Positions 16,186-24,004 of a stretch of 24,489 nucleotides of DNA are shown piece after piece. How positions within the stretch are numbered: position 1 is the first letter of the stretch; each line of letters starts with the position of its first letter. The stretch lies in contig CBFICO010000024.1 of assembly GCA_965661115.1 (NCBI GenBank), positions 1 to 24,489 on the forward strand, given 5' to 3'. Below the pieces are notes generated by a model. The model was not told the DNA's origin. It did not search any database and worked only from the letters and a program-made list of their open reading frames with translations. A program made the translations under genes and the position numbers. This DNA is from UBA6770 sp965661115. Lineage in GTDB: Bacteria > Bacteroidota > Bacteroidia > Flavobacteriales_G > Salibacteraceae.

Positions 16186-17882
16186 CCATATACCTCTGCA
16201 GTTGCCTCCTTAGTGTTGCTTTATGCGCTCAAAACTCTACAAGCTATTCTCAGTTTTCGATTAAAAGCACAAAAAGCAAAAACCGAAAAGACAAACCAAA
16301 TTTTCCATTTACATACAGCGAAACCGTTTCTTACCGCCTAGAATACACTAGAACCAGTTTAACTGGAGAACACGAATACTACCAGCAGTATATTAATAAT
16401 ATTCCAGTTTACGGCAAAGGCTTAAAAGTGCATTACCGACATAATGGCGAGATAATTCTAGAATCGAATAACTGTGTTTCACCAACGTTCAAAAAAGGAA
16501 ACGAAAAACCGAAAGACACTACTCAAGTATACGTAGCAACTGAATCGGGACTTGAACTTGCTAGAGTCGAAATTGCCCAATCTGCTGACATAAGCCTTAA
16601 TAACGAGTTGCTTGTAAATGATAAAGGTGTCGTGCTTTACGAACAATCTCATAATCATTATTTAAACAATCCAGATAGCCTAGCGAATGTGCATGTTTTT
16701 TACCCCGACCCCATCACCTCTTCAAAATCGAGCTATGGCGGAAATCTAACTGATAATAATGATCAGAATAACAGCGCATTACAAAATGAAATTTTCCAGA
16801 AAAAAATTAAAACTCTCTATCAAAATGACACTTTTAGATTGGAAAATGATTACATAAAAATGGCTGATTTAGGTAAGCCATCTGTTCCCGTTGCAATAAG
16901 TAGAGATGGGAATTTCTTTTTTAACCGCAGCGAATCTGGATTTGAAGATGTAAATGTGTTTTACCATATAACTCAGCTAAGAGAACACATGGAAAAAATT
17001 GGTCACGAAAATCTCGGTAAAACTCAAATTTTGGTTGATGCACACGGAACAACCAGCGATAACTCGTTTTACGCATCAAACTTCAATCCTGGTAGAATTT
17101 TATTTGGAATTGGTGGTGTTGACGATGCGGAAGATGCCACTCCCATAATTCACGAATACGGGCATGCACTCAGCGATTATGCTTCACCAAAAACAAACAT
17201 TGGAATTGAACGTAGTGCAATTGATGAAGGTATCTGCGATTATATGGCGGCAAGTTATAAGAAATCAATATCCGATTACAATTGGGAAAATGTTTATGCC
17301 TGGGATGGCCATAATGAGTTTTGGGATGGTAGAATTACCAATTCGCCTAAAACCTACCCCGAAGATTTTGTTGGAACGCCACATTCAAATGGTGAGGTGA
17401 TCTCAAGTGCGTTAATGGACATTAACTTTGCGATAGGGCGAGACATTGCCGATCAATTGTTTTTTGAAAGCTTATATTATTTAGACAATGATATGTCTGC
17501 CACTCAATACGGCGATGTATTACTGATTGTTGAAAAGGAATTGTACAATGGAGTTTATAATCTGGATATATGCCCAATTCTCACTTCTCGTGGTTTAGTA
17601 AGTGGTTGTTCTGTTGGGTTGGATGAAAATGAATCAACCGACAATATATTTAGGACTTTCAATTCAAATAGCTTTAGCTATGGAAATGGCGACCTGATAA
17701 TTGAGAGTCAGGAGGAAATTACATCGGTTGAGCTATATAACTTAGCCGGCAACTCTGTAGAACAATTTCAGAATTCAGATAAAAAGTTCATACTCTCATC
17801 ATTCTCTGTCGAATCGGGTCTTTATTTAATAAAACTAATAACCGACAATCACTTGTTCCAGACTAAAATTATTAAGTTCTAA
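16170..17882 (+). CDS. Secreted gluzincin metallopeptidase (M4/M36-like) with T9SS sorting domain
   Basis: The 570-residue protein starts with a signal peptide (ending SVALCAQ, about 21). A fungalysin/thermolysin propeptide (FTP) region follows, YQQYINNIPVYGKGLKVHY (about 71-89), and then a catalytic domain. The zinc site is HEYGH (His328, Glu329, His332), with the third ligand in SAIDEGICDYMA (Glu353). This is the glutamate-zincin arrangement. The final 75 residues (from about SFSYGNGDLIIES to the end, closing with GLYLIKLITDNHLFQTKIIKF in two parts) fit a type A C-terminal sorting domain, so export through the type IX system and anchoring or release at the cell surface is likely. It is the last gene of the ribD unit, and its stop overlaps the convergent thioesterase stop by 11 bases. 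No terminator is seen. Confidence 0.9.
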   Translation: MGRNLTIYLCSCLLSVALCAQNSTSYSQFSIKSTKSKNRKDKPNFPFTYSETVSYRLEYTRTSLTGEHEYYQQYINNIPVYGKGLKVHYRHNGEIILESNNCVSPTFKKGNEKPKDTTQVYVATESGLELARVEIAQSADISLNNELLVNDKGVVLYEQSHNHYLNNPDSLANVHVFYPDPITSSKSSYGGNLTDNNDQNNSALQNEIFQKKIKTLYQNDTFRLENDYIKMADLGKPSVPVAISRDGNFFFNRSESGFEDVNVFYHITQLREHMEKIGHENLGKTQILVDAHGTTSDNSFYASNFNPGRILFGIGGVDDAEDATPIIHEYGHALSDYASPKTNIGIERSAIDEGICDYMAASYKKSISDYNWENVYAWDGHNEFWDGRITNSPKTYPEDFVGTPHSNGEVISSALMDINFAIGRDIADQLFFESLYYLDNDMSATQYGDVLLIVEKELYNGVYNLDICPILTSRGLVSGCSVGLDENESTDNIFRTFNSNSFSYGNGDLIIESQEEITSVELYNLAGNSVEQFQNSDKKFILSSFSVESGLYLIKLITDNHLFQTKIIKF

Positions 17883-18288
17883 TGTGCTTCGATAAGGTTT
17901 CGATAAAATGATCAGGAGCTTTTCTGGGTTTACCTGTTTTTACATCCACAAAAACCAAAGTTGTAAAGGCAGCATTTAGCTGTTTGCCTTCTTCATTAAA
18001 AGTGGCGTAGTCAAATCGAATTCTAACTCCCGGAATTTCAGATATTGTAGTTTCTATAGTAAGCTCTTCATCATAAAATGCAGGCTTAAAATATTTTATG
18101 TTGTATTCAAGCACCGGCATCATAATTCCACTGTCTTCTAACTCCTTATAGCTCATACCAATTCCCTTCATCGCATCTACCCTAGCCACTTCAAAGTACA
18201 TTGCGTAATTCCCATAGTACACGTAGCTCATTCTGTCGGTTTCTGCATAACGCACTCTTATTTTAGTTTTTGTTTTGTACTTTAGCAT
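17872..18288 (-). CDS. Hotdog-fold acyl-CoA thioesterase, YbgC/FadM family
   Basis: The 138-residue protein is a single hotdog domain of the 4-hydroxybenzoyl-CoA thioesterase type. The characteristic N-terminal run is RVRYAETDRMSYVYYGNY (residues 11-28), including the conserved catalytic Asp18, and the central helix with YFEVAR follows. The C-terminal strands FDYATFNEEGKQL and TTLVFVDVKTGKPRKAP are typical. It would hydrolyse acyl-CoA or acyl-ACP thioesters in the cytoplasm; chain length cannot be inferred. It is transcribed away from dnaA. Its stop region overlaps the peptidase gene end, so no terminator separates the two convergent genes. Confidence 0.9.
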   Translation of the reverse strand: MLKYKTKTKIRVRYAETDRMSYVYYGNYAMYFEVARVDAMKGIGMSYKELEDSGIMMPVLEYNIKYFKPAFYDEELTIETTISEIPGVRIRFDYATFNEEGKQLNAAFTTLVFVDVKTGKPRKAPDHFIETLSKHIRT

Positions 18289-18598
18289 CTATTTAAAAAT
18301 TCGAAAATATTTTACAAGGATAAGACGAATTTTTTATCGACAAAACACCTTCATTTTGGATACAGAAATGAACATCAAGTAGATACGGATTTTGTGTTAA
18401 GCGAAGGTTAATTCGGTAGTCAAATAAAATTAATAATCAAGTAAAAATTCATTTTTTTATTTACTTTTTTATGAGAACATTTGTTCGGATTTCGAGGGGG
18501 TGACAAATCGGTCGCCATATGAGTTTTTTTCTTTTAAAAAAAACAGCACACAGGGTTAATTAATTAAAGTTTCACCAAAACAAATTGGATAACGAAAA
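18289..18598. other. AT-rich divergent region upstream of dnaA
   Basis: These 310 bases hold no gene. Visible elements are one possible DnaA box with one mismatch (TTATCGACA, 18334-18342) and a GGTGAC-AAATCG-GTCGCC hairpin at 18499-18516. A T7/A8 dyad follows at 18524-18543, and there is a TTAATTAATTAA palindrome at 18556-18567. The hairpin followed by a T-run resembles an attenuator or terminator within the dnaA leader. There is no cluster of DnaA boxes, so origin function is unsupported. Confidence 0.5.
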
Positions 18599-20035
18599 AT
18601 GAGTACTAAGAACCACGAAGACGTTTGGAATCGTTGCCTTGCAATTATCAAGGACAACGTAAATCTACAAAGTTACAAAACTTGGTTTGAGCCAATTAAA
18701 CCACTCCGCATCAAAGACAATGTTTTGACAATTCAAGTTCCTAGTCAATTCTTTTACGAATGGCTGGAAGAACATTACATTACACTACTAAAAAAGACCG
18801 TCAAGAAGGAGTTAGGTCAAGAAGGTAAATTAGAGTATAGTATTATCATGGATAACAACTTTAACTCTTCAAAACCTTACACAGTAAGAATACCAACTAG
18901 TAACCGAAAAGAAACTAAAAACCCATCTGTATCAATGCCTTTAGACGTTGGTTCAGGGAAAACTATCAAGAATCCGTTTATTATTCCTGGATTAAAGAAA
19001 GTAGTTGTTGATTCGCAACTAAACCCCAATTACTCATTTGATACGTACATTGAGGGTGACTCAAACCGTTTAGCACGTTCTGCAGGTTTTGCTGTTGCAA
19101 ACAAGCCCGGTGGAACTGCATTTAACCCATTACTGATTTATGGAGGTACTGGTTTAGGTAAAACACACTTATCTCATGCAATTGGTATTGAGATTAAAAA
19201 GAATCACCCGAACAAAACCGTTCTGTATGTTTCTTCTGAAAAGTTTACTCAACAGTTTATCGAGTCAGTTAGAAATAACACACAAAACGATTTTGTACAC
19301 TTCTATCAAATGATTGATGTGTTAATTATTGACGACGTTCAATTCCTATCAGGTAAAGAGCGTACGCAAGACGTATTCTTCCATGTATTTAACCACCTGC
19401 ACCAAAACGGCAAGCAGCTTATTCTTACATCGGATAAGCCACCTGTAGAAATGCAAGGTATGGAGCAACGATTGCTTTCTAGATTTAAATGGGGATTATC
19501 GGCAGACTTACAGGTACCATCTATTGAAACTAGAATTGCTATTCTAGAAATGAAGATGTACCAAGAAGGTATTGAATTACCAAAAGAGGTTATTGAATAC
19601 TTGGCATACAGCATTACTACTAATGTTCGTGAGTTAGAAGGTGCTTTAATTTCATTGATTGCACAGTCTTCATTAAACAAAAAATCTATCACCTTAGAAT
19701 TGGCTAAGAAAATGATAGACAAGTTTGTAAAAAATACTGCACGTGAAGTTAGTATTGATTACATCCAAAAGGTAGTTTGTGATTACTTCGATTTAAATAT
19801 TGAATTACTTAAGAGTAAAACAAGAAAAAGAGAAGTGGTTCAAGCGCGTCAAATTGCAATGTTCTTTTCAAAGAAACTTACAAAAAGCTCATTGGCTAAC
19901 ATCGGAGCGCATTGTGGTGGAAAAGATCATGCAACGGTACTGCACGCGTGCAAAACAGTAAACAACTTAATGGAAACCGATAAAACCTTTAGAGGTTACA
20001 TTGATGAGTTGGATAAAAAAATTGCTTTACAGTAA
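18599..20035 (+). CDS. dnaA: Chromosomal replication initiator protein DnaA
   Basis: The 478-residue protein is full length. Domain I opens with DVWNRCLAIIKDNVNLQSYKTWF (about 8-30, in two parts), and a variable linker runs to about 125. The AAA+ domain III has Walker A GGTGLGKT (182-189), Walker B LIIDDVQF (242-249), sensor-type TSDKPP and an arginine finger region in MEQRLLSRFKWGL. Domain IV includes the DNA-binding signature GGKDHATVLHA near 440. ATP-bound DnaA opens the replication origin. The gene is monocistronic, with a 310-bp leader and a strong terminator. dnaN is not adjacent, consistent with many Bacteroidota genomes where this order is broken. Confidence 0.98.
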   Translation: MSTKNHEDVWNRCLAIIKDNVNLQSYKTWFEPIKPLRIKDNVLTIQVPSQFFYEWLEEHYITLLKKTVKKELGQEGKLEYSIIMDNNFNSSKPYTVRIPTSNRKETKNPSVSMPLDVGSGKTIKNPFIIPGLKKVVVDSQLNPNYSFDTYIEGDSNRLARSAGFAVANKPGGTAFNPLLIYGGTGLGKTHLSHAIGIEIKKNHPNKTVLYVSSEKFTQQFIESVRNNTQNDFVHFYQMIDVLIIDDVQFLSGKERTQDVFFHVFNHLHQNGKQLILTSDKPPVEMQGMEQRLLSRFKWGLSADLQVPSIETRIAILEMKMYQEGIELPKEVIEYLAYSITTNVRELEGALISLIAQSSLNKKSITLELAKKMIDKFVKNTAREVSIDYIQKVVCDYFDLNIELLKSKTRKREVVQARQIAMFFSKKLTKSSLANIGAHCGGKDHATVLHACKTVNNLMETDKTFRGYIDELDKKIALQ

Positions 20036-20061
20036 TTAGATGTATAGGTTAGTTAATTCGT

Positions 20062-20087
20062 AAAGAGGGCTTCGGCCCTCTTTTTTT
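20062..20087 (+). terminator. Strong UUCG terminator of dnaA
   Basis: A 9-bp perfect stem AAAGAGGGC/GCCCTCTTT closes a TTCG tetraloop and is followed by a T-run (20081-20087). The glycosyltransferase gene ends in the same T-run, so it may also act weakly on the opposite strand. Confidence 0.92.
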
Positions 20088-21576
20088 ATGTTTTAATTTC
20101 GTACAATAAATAAACCTCTTGAGGATCAACTAACCCAAACCATATCCCTACTCTTTCTATCCAAACTGGGTAGGTCCTGTCTAGCTCAACCAATTGTTTT
20201 TTCATTTGATTAGGTGCTATACCTAGAAAATCCCAATCCATTTGTCGCACCATTAGGTAATAAGGTATCTCATCCTTAGTTTTAATAGAATCAAGGCTAT
20301 ACAAATCCTCAAGGTGAATCGTCTCAATTTTTTTATTCCAGTCTTTATAAAAAGAAGCAACATTTCCAGGCCAGGGCTCAAATGGATTGGCATAACCTTT
20401 ATGATATAAATAAGCCGATTCGTTTGGGTGGATTTCAACTAGTGTATTGGCCAACTTAATATTACCGGTTCCTGACGGTACCTGCGTCATTAACAACAAA
20501 CCAAAAATATTTAGTCCAAAAAAAAGAACATAAATGCCGTAACTTAACTTATTTAACCTCTGCTCCTTCTTGGCAAGCTGATAGGCTTCAATAAATAAAA
20601 CGGGGAAAATAAATACTATAGGGAACAAAAATCTAAACTCCTTGTGACCAACTAAGGAATGAGCCACAAAAAATGGAACTAAAACAAAAATTGTCCAGTG
20701 ATTTTTCTTTTGGAAATAAACAAAAAGAACCATCACAACGACAACAACAAATACTGCCGGAGTTAATGAGTTCCACAAAAATTCAAAATATGAGTACCAA
20801 GGCGACACACCAAAGCTTGCTGCTTTATCTTGAATTAAATTCTGCTCTATGTATTTAAATGGAGTCAGTACCCATTTACCGTAAAACACCCGATCGGCTG
20901 GTAAGAGCGCAATAAGGGATAACACACCTCCGTAGAAAATTTTAAATCGTTCAGCCCAACCTTCTCTTCCATGATAGACAATGTAAATCAGCAGACCTAT
21001 CAAGGCAAAACCCATTTGAAATCGAAAAACACAACTTATTCCTAGTAAAAACCCAGAGAACAAGTAGCGTGGTTCTTTTCTAAAATACTCAACCACTCCC
21101 CAAAAAAACATAATGGAGGCAAAATTTTCTGATGAGAATCGAACTAGTAAATGAGGGAAAAACCAGAAGCAGAAAGCTCCAAAAACAAGCATATAATTAG
21201 GCTTTACGATATTTTTAAGCAACACGTGCCTTATAAATCTGAAGTAAACAAATACGCCTAGAAAACCCGTGAGCATTCGCATGAAAACCATGAATTTATA
21301 AGGATTGGCTAAATCAGATTCATCAAATAAATTCATAAAAAATGCCACAATTAAAGGTTGAAGCGATGGTCTCATCTGCTTGTGAAACTCCCATGGTAAA
21401 GAACTGGCTTCTTTATTTCCGAGATAATAATTTGCAAATTCTATAATCTGATAATGCTCATCACCATGGTGATAACCAACCGCATTTATAGCCGTTAAAC
21501 CAACCAGAAGTATATACACTCCTGATAAAACTAGTCCAGTTGCCTTGCTATGAACATCAATTTTCACGGGCCTCAA
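20086..21576 (-). CDS. GT22-type (Alg9/PIG-B-like) mannosyltransferase, polytopic membrane protein
   Basis: The 496-residue protein is strongly hydrophobic, with about ten to twelve helices. The first extracytoplasmic loop contains YHHGDEHYQIIEFANY (residues 35-50). Its H-x-D-E form matches the HPDE catalytic motif of GT-C fold family 22 glycosyltransferases that use lipid-phosphate-linked mannose. A second conserved stretch, SLPWEFHKQMRPSLQPL, follows. The C-terminal part (after about 355) is soluble. It may add sugars to envelope glycolipids, but donor and acceptor are unknown. The start shown is TTG 21576-21574. A TAnnTTTG-like box (21581-21574) overlaps that TTG, so GTG 21567-21565 may be the true start. 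Confidence 0.8.
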   Translation of the reverse strand: MRPVKIDVHSKATGLVLSGVYILLVGLTAINAVGYHHGDEHYQIIEFANYYLGNKEASSLPWEFHKQMRPSLQPLIVAFFMNLFDESDLANPYKFMVFMRMLTGFLGVFVYFRFIRHVLLKNIVKPNYMLVFGAFCFWFFPHLLVRFSSENFASIMFFWGVVEYFRKEPRYLFSGFLLGISCVFRFQMGFALIGLLIYIVYHGREGWAERFKIFYGGVLSLIALLPADRVFYGKWVLTPFKYIEQNLIQDKAASFGVSPWYSYFEFLWNSLTPAVFVVVVVMVLFVYFQKKNHWTIFVLVPFFVAHSLVGHKEFRFLFPIVFIFPVLFIEAYQLAKKEQRLNKLSYGIYVLFFGLNIFGLLLMTQVPSGTGNIKLANTLVEIHPNESAYLYHKGYANPFEPWPGNVASFYKDWNKKIETIHLEDLYSLDSIKTKDEIPYYLMVRQMDWDFLGIAPNQMKKQLVELDRTYPVWIERVGIWFGLVDPQEVYLLYEIKT

Positions 21577-21618
21577 AAATAGTCAGTAGTAGGTCCTAAA
21601 AAGAATTTCAAAAAAAGC

Positions 21619-21647
21619 TTGATTCCCAACAAAATAGGTTACTTTTG
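21619..21647 (+). promoter_or_regulatory. rpsA promoter
   Basis: TTG (21619-21621) and TACTTTTG (21640-21647) are separated by 18 bases, matching the Bacteroidota -33/-7 promoter pattern with an exact -7 box. Transcription would begin near 21654, giving a leader of about 80 bases. Confidence 0.65.
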
Positions 21648-21662
21648 CCGCCCGAAATTAAC

Positions 21663-21709
21663 GTCAGAAAGCGGAATCTGACATCTAAAACTCCTCTCCT
21701 TCCTTCCGC
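21663..21709 (+). promoter_or_regulatory. Predicted H-type pseudoknot in the rpsA leader
   Basis: Stem 1 is GTCAGA (21663-21668) with TCTGAC (21677-21682). Six bases of its 8-base loop, GCGGAA (21671-21676), are fully complementary to TTCCGC at 21704-21709. Loop 1 is 2 bases, the stems abut, and the long connecting loop is 21 bases and pyrimidine-rich. This geometry is typical of stable H-type pseudoknots. GGAG at 21714-21717 follows, and the ATG is at 21734. A role in S1 autoregulation is inference. Confidence 0.5.
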
Positions 21710-21733
21710 AGTTGGAGATACAAATCAGAATTT

Positions 21734-23905
21734 ATGTCTGAAGAAAAAAAAGCTACCGAAGATCAGGTAGAAGAAAAAGCAGCTGCTAAAAAAGCCCCTG
21801 CTAAAAAAACCACCAAAGCCAAAGCAGAAACTACAGAAAAAAAGCCTGCGGCTAAAAAAGCTTCTGCTAAAAAAACCACCAAAGCCAAAGCAGAAACTAC
21901 AGAAAAAAAGCCTGCGGCTAAAAAAGCTTCTGCTAAGAAGGAAGCTCCTAAAAAAGCCAAAGAAGAAGTTAAAGAAGAAACTCCAGTTGCTGAGAAAGCT
22001 ACTAAAACTGAAGAGGCTCCAGTAGTCGAAAAAGTGGATGTAGAAGAAGTTGTTGCTACTGAAGAGGCTGCTGCTCCAAAAGCAGAAGTGAAAGTTTCTG
22101 AGCCAGTTGATTACTCTAAAGTGAAGCCACTTGATGAGTTTGATTGGGATTCTTATGCTGATTCTGATGAGCTTTATACTAAAGACGAAAAAGCTCAACT
22201 AGAAAAGGTTTACAAAGACACACTTACTTCAATCAACGATAATGAAGTATTAGACGGTGCTGTTTCTTCTATTACTAAAAATGAAGTTGTTGTAAATATT
22301 GGCTACAAATCTGATGGTGTAATTACCGCTAACGAATTCAGATACAATCAAGATTTAAAAGTTGGTGATTCTGTTGAAGTTTACGTTGAAAAAACAGAAG
22401 ACAAAACAGGCCAGTTAGTACTATCTCATAAAAAAGCTAGAACTACTAGAGCTTGGGAACATGTAAACAAAGCTCTTGAGACAGAAGAAGTAGTAACTGG
22501 TTTTATTAAGTGCAGAACTAAAGGTGGTTTAATTGCTGACGTATTCGGTATTGAAGCATTCTTACCAGGTTCTCAAATTGATGTCAAGCCAATTAGAGAT
22601 TACGATCAGTACGTTGGAAAAGAAATGGACTTTAGAGTGGTTAAGATTAACCAAGAGTTCAGAAACGTAGTAGTATCTCACAAAGCGCTTATCGAAGCTG
22701 AGCTGGAAGAACAAAAAGTTGTAATCATGTCTAAACTTGAAAAAGGTCAAGTACTGGAAGGCGTAGTTAAAAATATTACTTCTTACGGTGTGTTTATCGA
22801 CCTAGGTGGTGTTGACGGATTAGTTCACATTACTGACCTTTCTTGGGGACGTATTAATCACCCAGAAGAAATGTTAGAGCTAGATCAAAAGATCAACGTT
22901 GTAATTCTTGACTTCGACGATGATAAGAAACGTATCGCTTTAGGCGTTAAACAATTACAAGCTCACCCTTGGGATTCTCTTGCAGAAACTGTAAATGTTG
23001 GTGATAAAGTAAAAGGTAAAGTAGTTGTAATTGCTGATTACGGTGCATTTGTAGAGATTGCTCCAGGTGTTGAAGGTTTGATCCACGTTTCTGAAATGAG
23101 CTGGAGTCAACACTTGAGAACTGCTCAAGATTTCTTTAAAGTGGGAGATGAAGTTGAAGCTGTAATCATGACCCTTGACCGCGAAGAGCGCAAAATGTCA
23201 TTATCTACACGTCAGTTAACTCAAGATCCATGGGAAGGCATCGAAGCTAAATTCCCAGTTGATAGCAAAGTAAAAGGTAAGGTTACTAACTTATCTAACT
23301 TTGGTGTTTTCGTTGAGCTGGAAGAAGGCGTTGATGGATTGATTCACATTTCTGACCTTTCTTGGTCTAAAAAAGTGAACCACCCTAGCGAATTCTGCAA
23401 AGCTGGTGAAGAAATTGAAGCTATCGTTCTAGAAATCGATAAAGACAACAGAAGATTAAGCTTAGGTCACAAACAGTTAGAAGAAAACCCATGGGAAGTA
23501 TTCGAATCTGTATTCACAGAAGGTTCTATCCACCAAGGAACGCTATTATCGTTAACAGATAAAGGTGGTTTAGTTGGTTTACCATACGGTGTTGAAGGTT
23601 TTGCTCCTGGTCGTCACTTAGTAAAAGAAGACGGTTCTAAAGTTAAAGTTGACGAGCAAATCGATTTTGTTGTATTAGAGTTTAGCAAAGACGCAAAAAA
23701 GATTATCGTTTCGCACTCTAGAATTCACGAAAGTGCAGCTGAAGGTGCTAAAGCGGTTGAAGCTAGCAACAAAAAAGCTAAAGGTGCAGCTACCAGAAAA
23801 GCAGTTAAGAAAATTGCTGATAACGTAGAGAAATCTACACTTGGCGATTTAGATGCTTTATCTGCACTAAAAGCAAGCATGGAAAAAGAAGAAAAGAAAA
23901 AGTAA
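21734..23905 (+). CDS. rpsA: 30S ribosomal protein S1 with Lys/Ala-rich N-terminal extension
   Basis: The 723-residue protein has six S1 RNA-binding domains, at about 170-233, 252-318, 338-405, 423-490, 508-577 and 593-663. Domains 3-5 carry the clearest signatures (GVFIDLGGVDGLVHITDLSW, GAFVEIAPGVEGLIHVSEMSW in part, GVFVELEEGVDGLIHISDLSW in part). S1 binds mRNA leaders on the 30S subunit and is especially relevant in Bacteroidota, whose genes often lack Shine-Dalgarno sequences. Residues 1-125 are an unstructured extension that is histone-H1-like at first (AKKTTKAKAETTEKKPAAKK repeats) and then acidic (80-120). The C-terminus is also Lys-rich. The ATG at 21734 follows a structured leader, and a hairpin terminator ends the unit. 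Confidence 0.97.
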   Translation: MSEEKKATEDQVEEKAAAKKAPAKKTTKAKAETTEKKPAAKKASAKKTTKAKAETTEKKPAAKKASAKKEAPKKAKEEVKEETPVAEKATKTEEAPVVEKVDVEEVVATEEAAAPKAEVKVSEPVDYSKVKPLDEFDWDSYADSDELYTKDEKAQLEKVYKDTLTSINDNEVLDGAVSSITKNEVVVNIGYKSDGVITANEFRYNQDLKVGDSVEVYVEKTEDKTGQLVLSHKKARTTRAWEHVNKALETEEVVTGFIKCRTKGGLIADVFGIEAFLPGSQIDVKPIRDYDQYVGKEMDFRVVKINQEFRNVVVSHKALIEAELEEQKVVIMSKLEKGQVLEGVVKNITSYGVFIDLGGVDGLVHITDLSWGRINHPEEMLELDQKINVVILDFDDDKKRIALGVKQLQAHPWDSLAETVNVGDKVKGKVVVIADYGAFVEIAPGVEGLIHVSEMSWSQHLRTAQDFFKVGDEVEAVIMTLDREERKMSLSTRQLTQDPWEGIEAKFPVDSKVKGKVTNLSNFGVFVELEEGVDGLIHISDLSWSKKVNHPSEFCKAGEEIEAIVLEIDKDNRRLSLGHKQLEENPWEVFESVFTEGSIHQGTLLSLTDKGGLVGLPYGVEGFAPGRHLVKEDGSKVKVDEQIDFVVLEFSKDAKKIIVSHSRIHESAAEGAKAVEASNKKAKGAATRKAVKKIADNVEKSTLGDLDALSALKASMEKEEKKK
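21800..21931 (+). repeat. Perfect 66-bp tandem duplication inside rpsA
   Basis: Two identical 66-base copies (21800-21865 and 21866-21931) encode a 22-residue Lys/Ala/Thr unit twice, followed by the first bases of a diverged third copy. Identity at every base, including two 7-base A runs, points to recent duplication or gene conversion. Confidence 0.95.
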
Positions 23906-23927
23906 TTCTCCTTTTTAAATCATAAGT

Positions 23928-23960
23928 AAAGCCCCACTCGAAAGAGCTGGGGCTTTTTAT
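23928..23960 (+). terminator. Rho-independent terminator of rpsA
   Basis: AAAGCCCCA (23928-23936) pairs with TGGGGCTTT (23948-23956), with an inner CTC-GAAA-GAG helix and one bulged C, followed by T-rich sequence. It lies 22 bases after the stop. Confidence 0.9.
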
Positions 23961-24004
23961 TTACCAACTATTTCTATTTTTAATTGTACCATTACCAGCA
24001 TAAA

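Noticed and set aside
18289..18598. Chromosomal origin next to dnaA
   Set aside because: Only one imperfect DnaA box was found and there is no cluster. In many Bacteroidota the origin is not beside dnaA.
20673..20858. Small plus-strand open frame inside the mannosyltransferase gene
   Set aside because: It lies wholly opposite a conserved membrane protein and has no start signal or recognisable domain.
21725..22198. Long minus-strand open frame (Phe/Ser-rich) opposite the start of rpsA
   Set aside because: It is the antisense of the Lys/Glu/Ala-rich S1 extension. Composition is an artefact of AAA/GAA codons, and there is no start context or domain.
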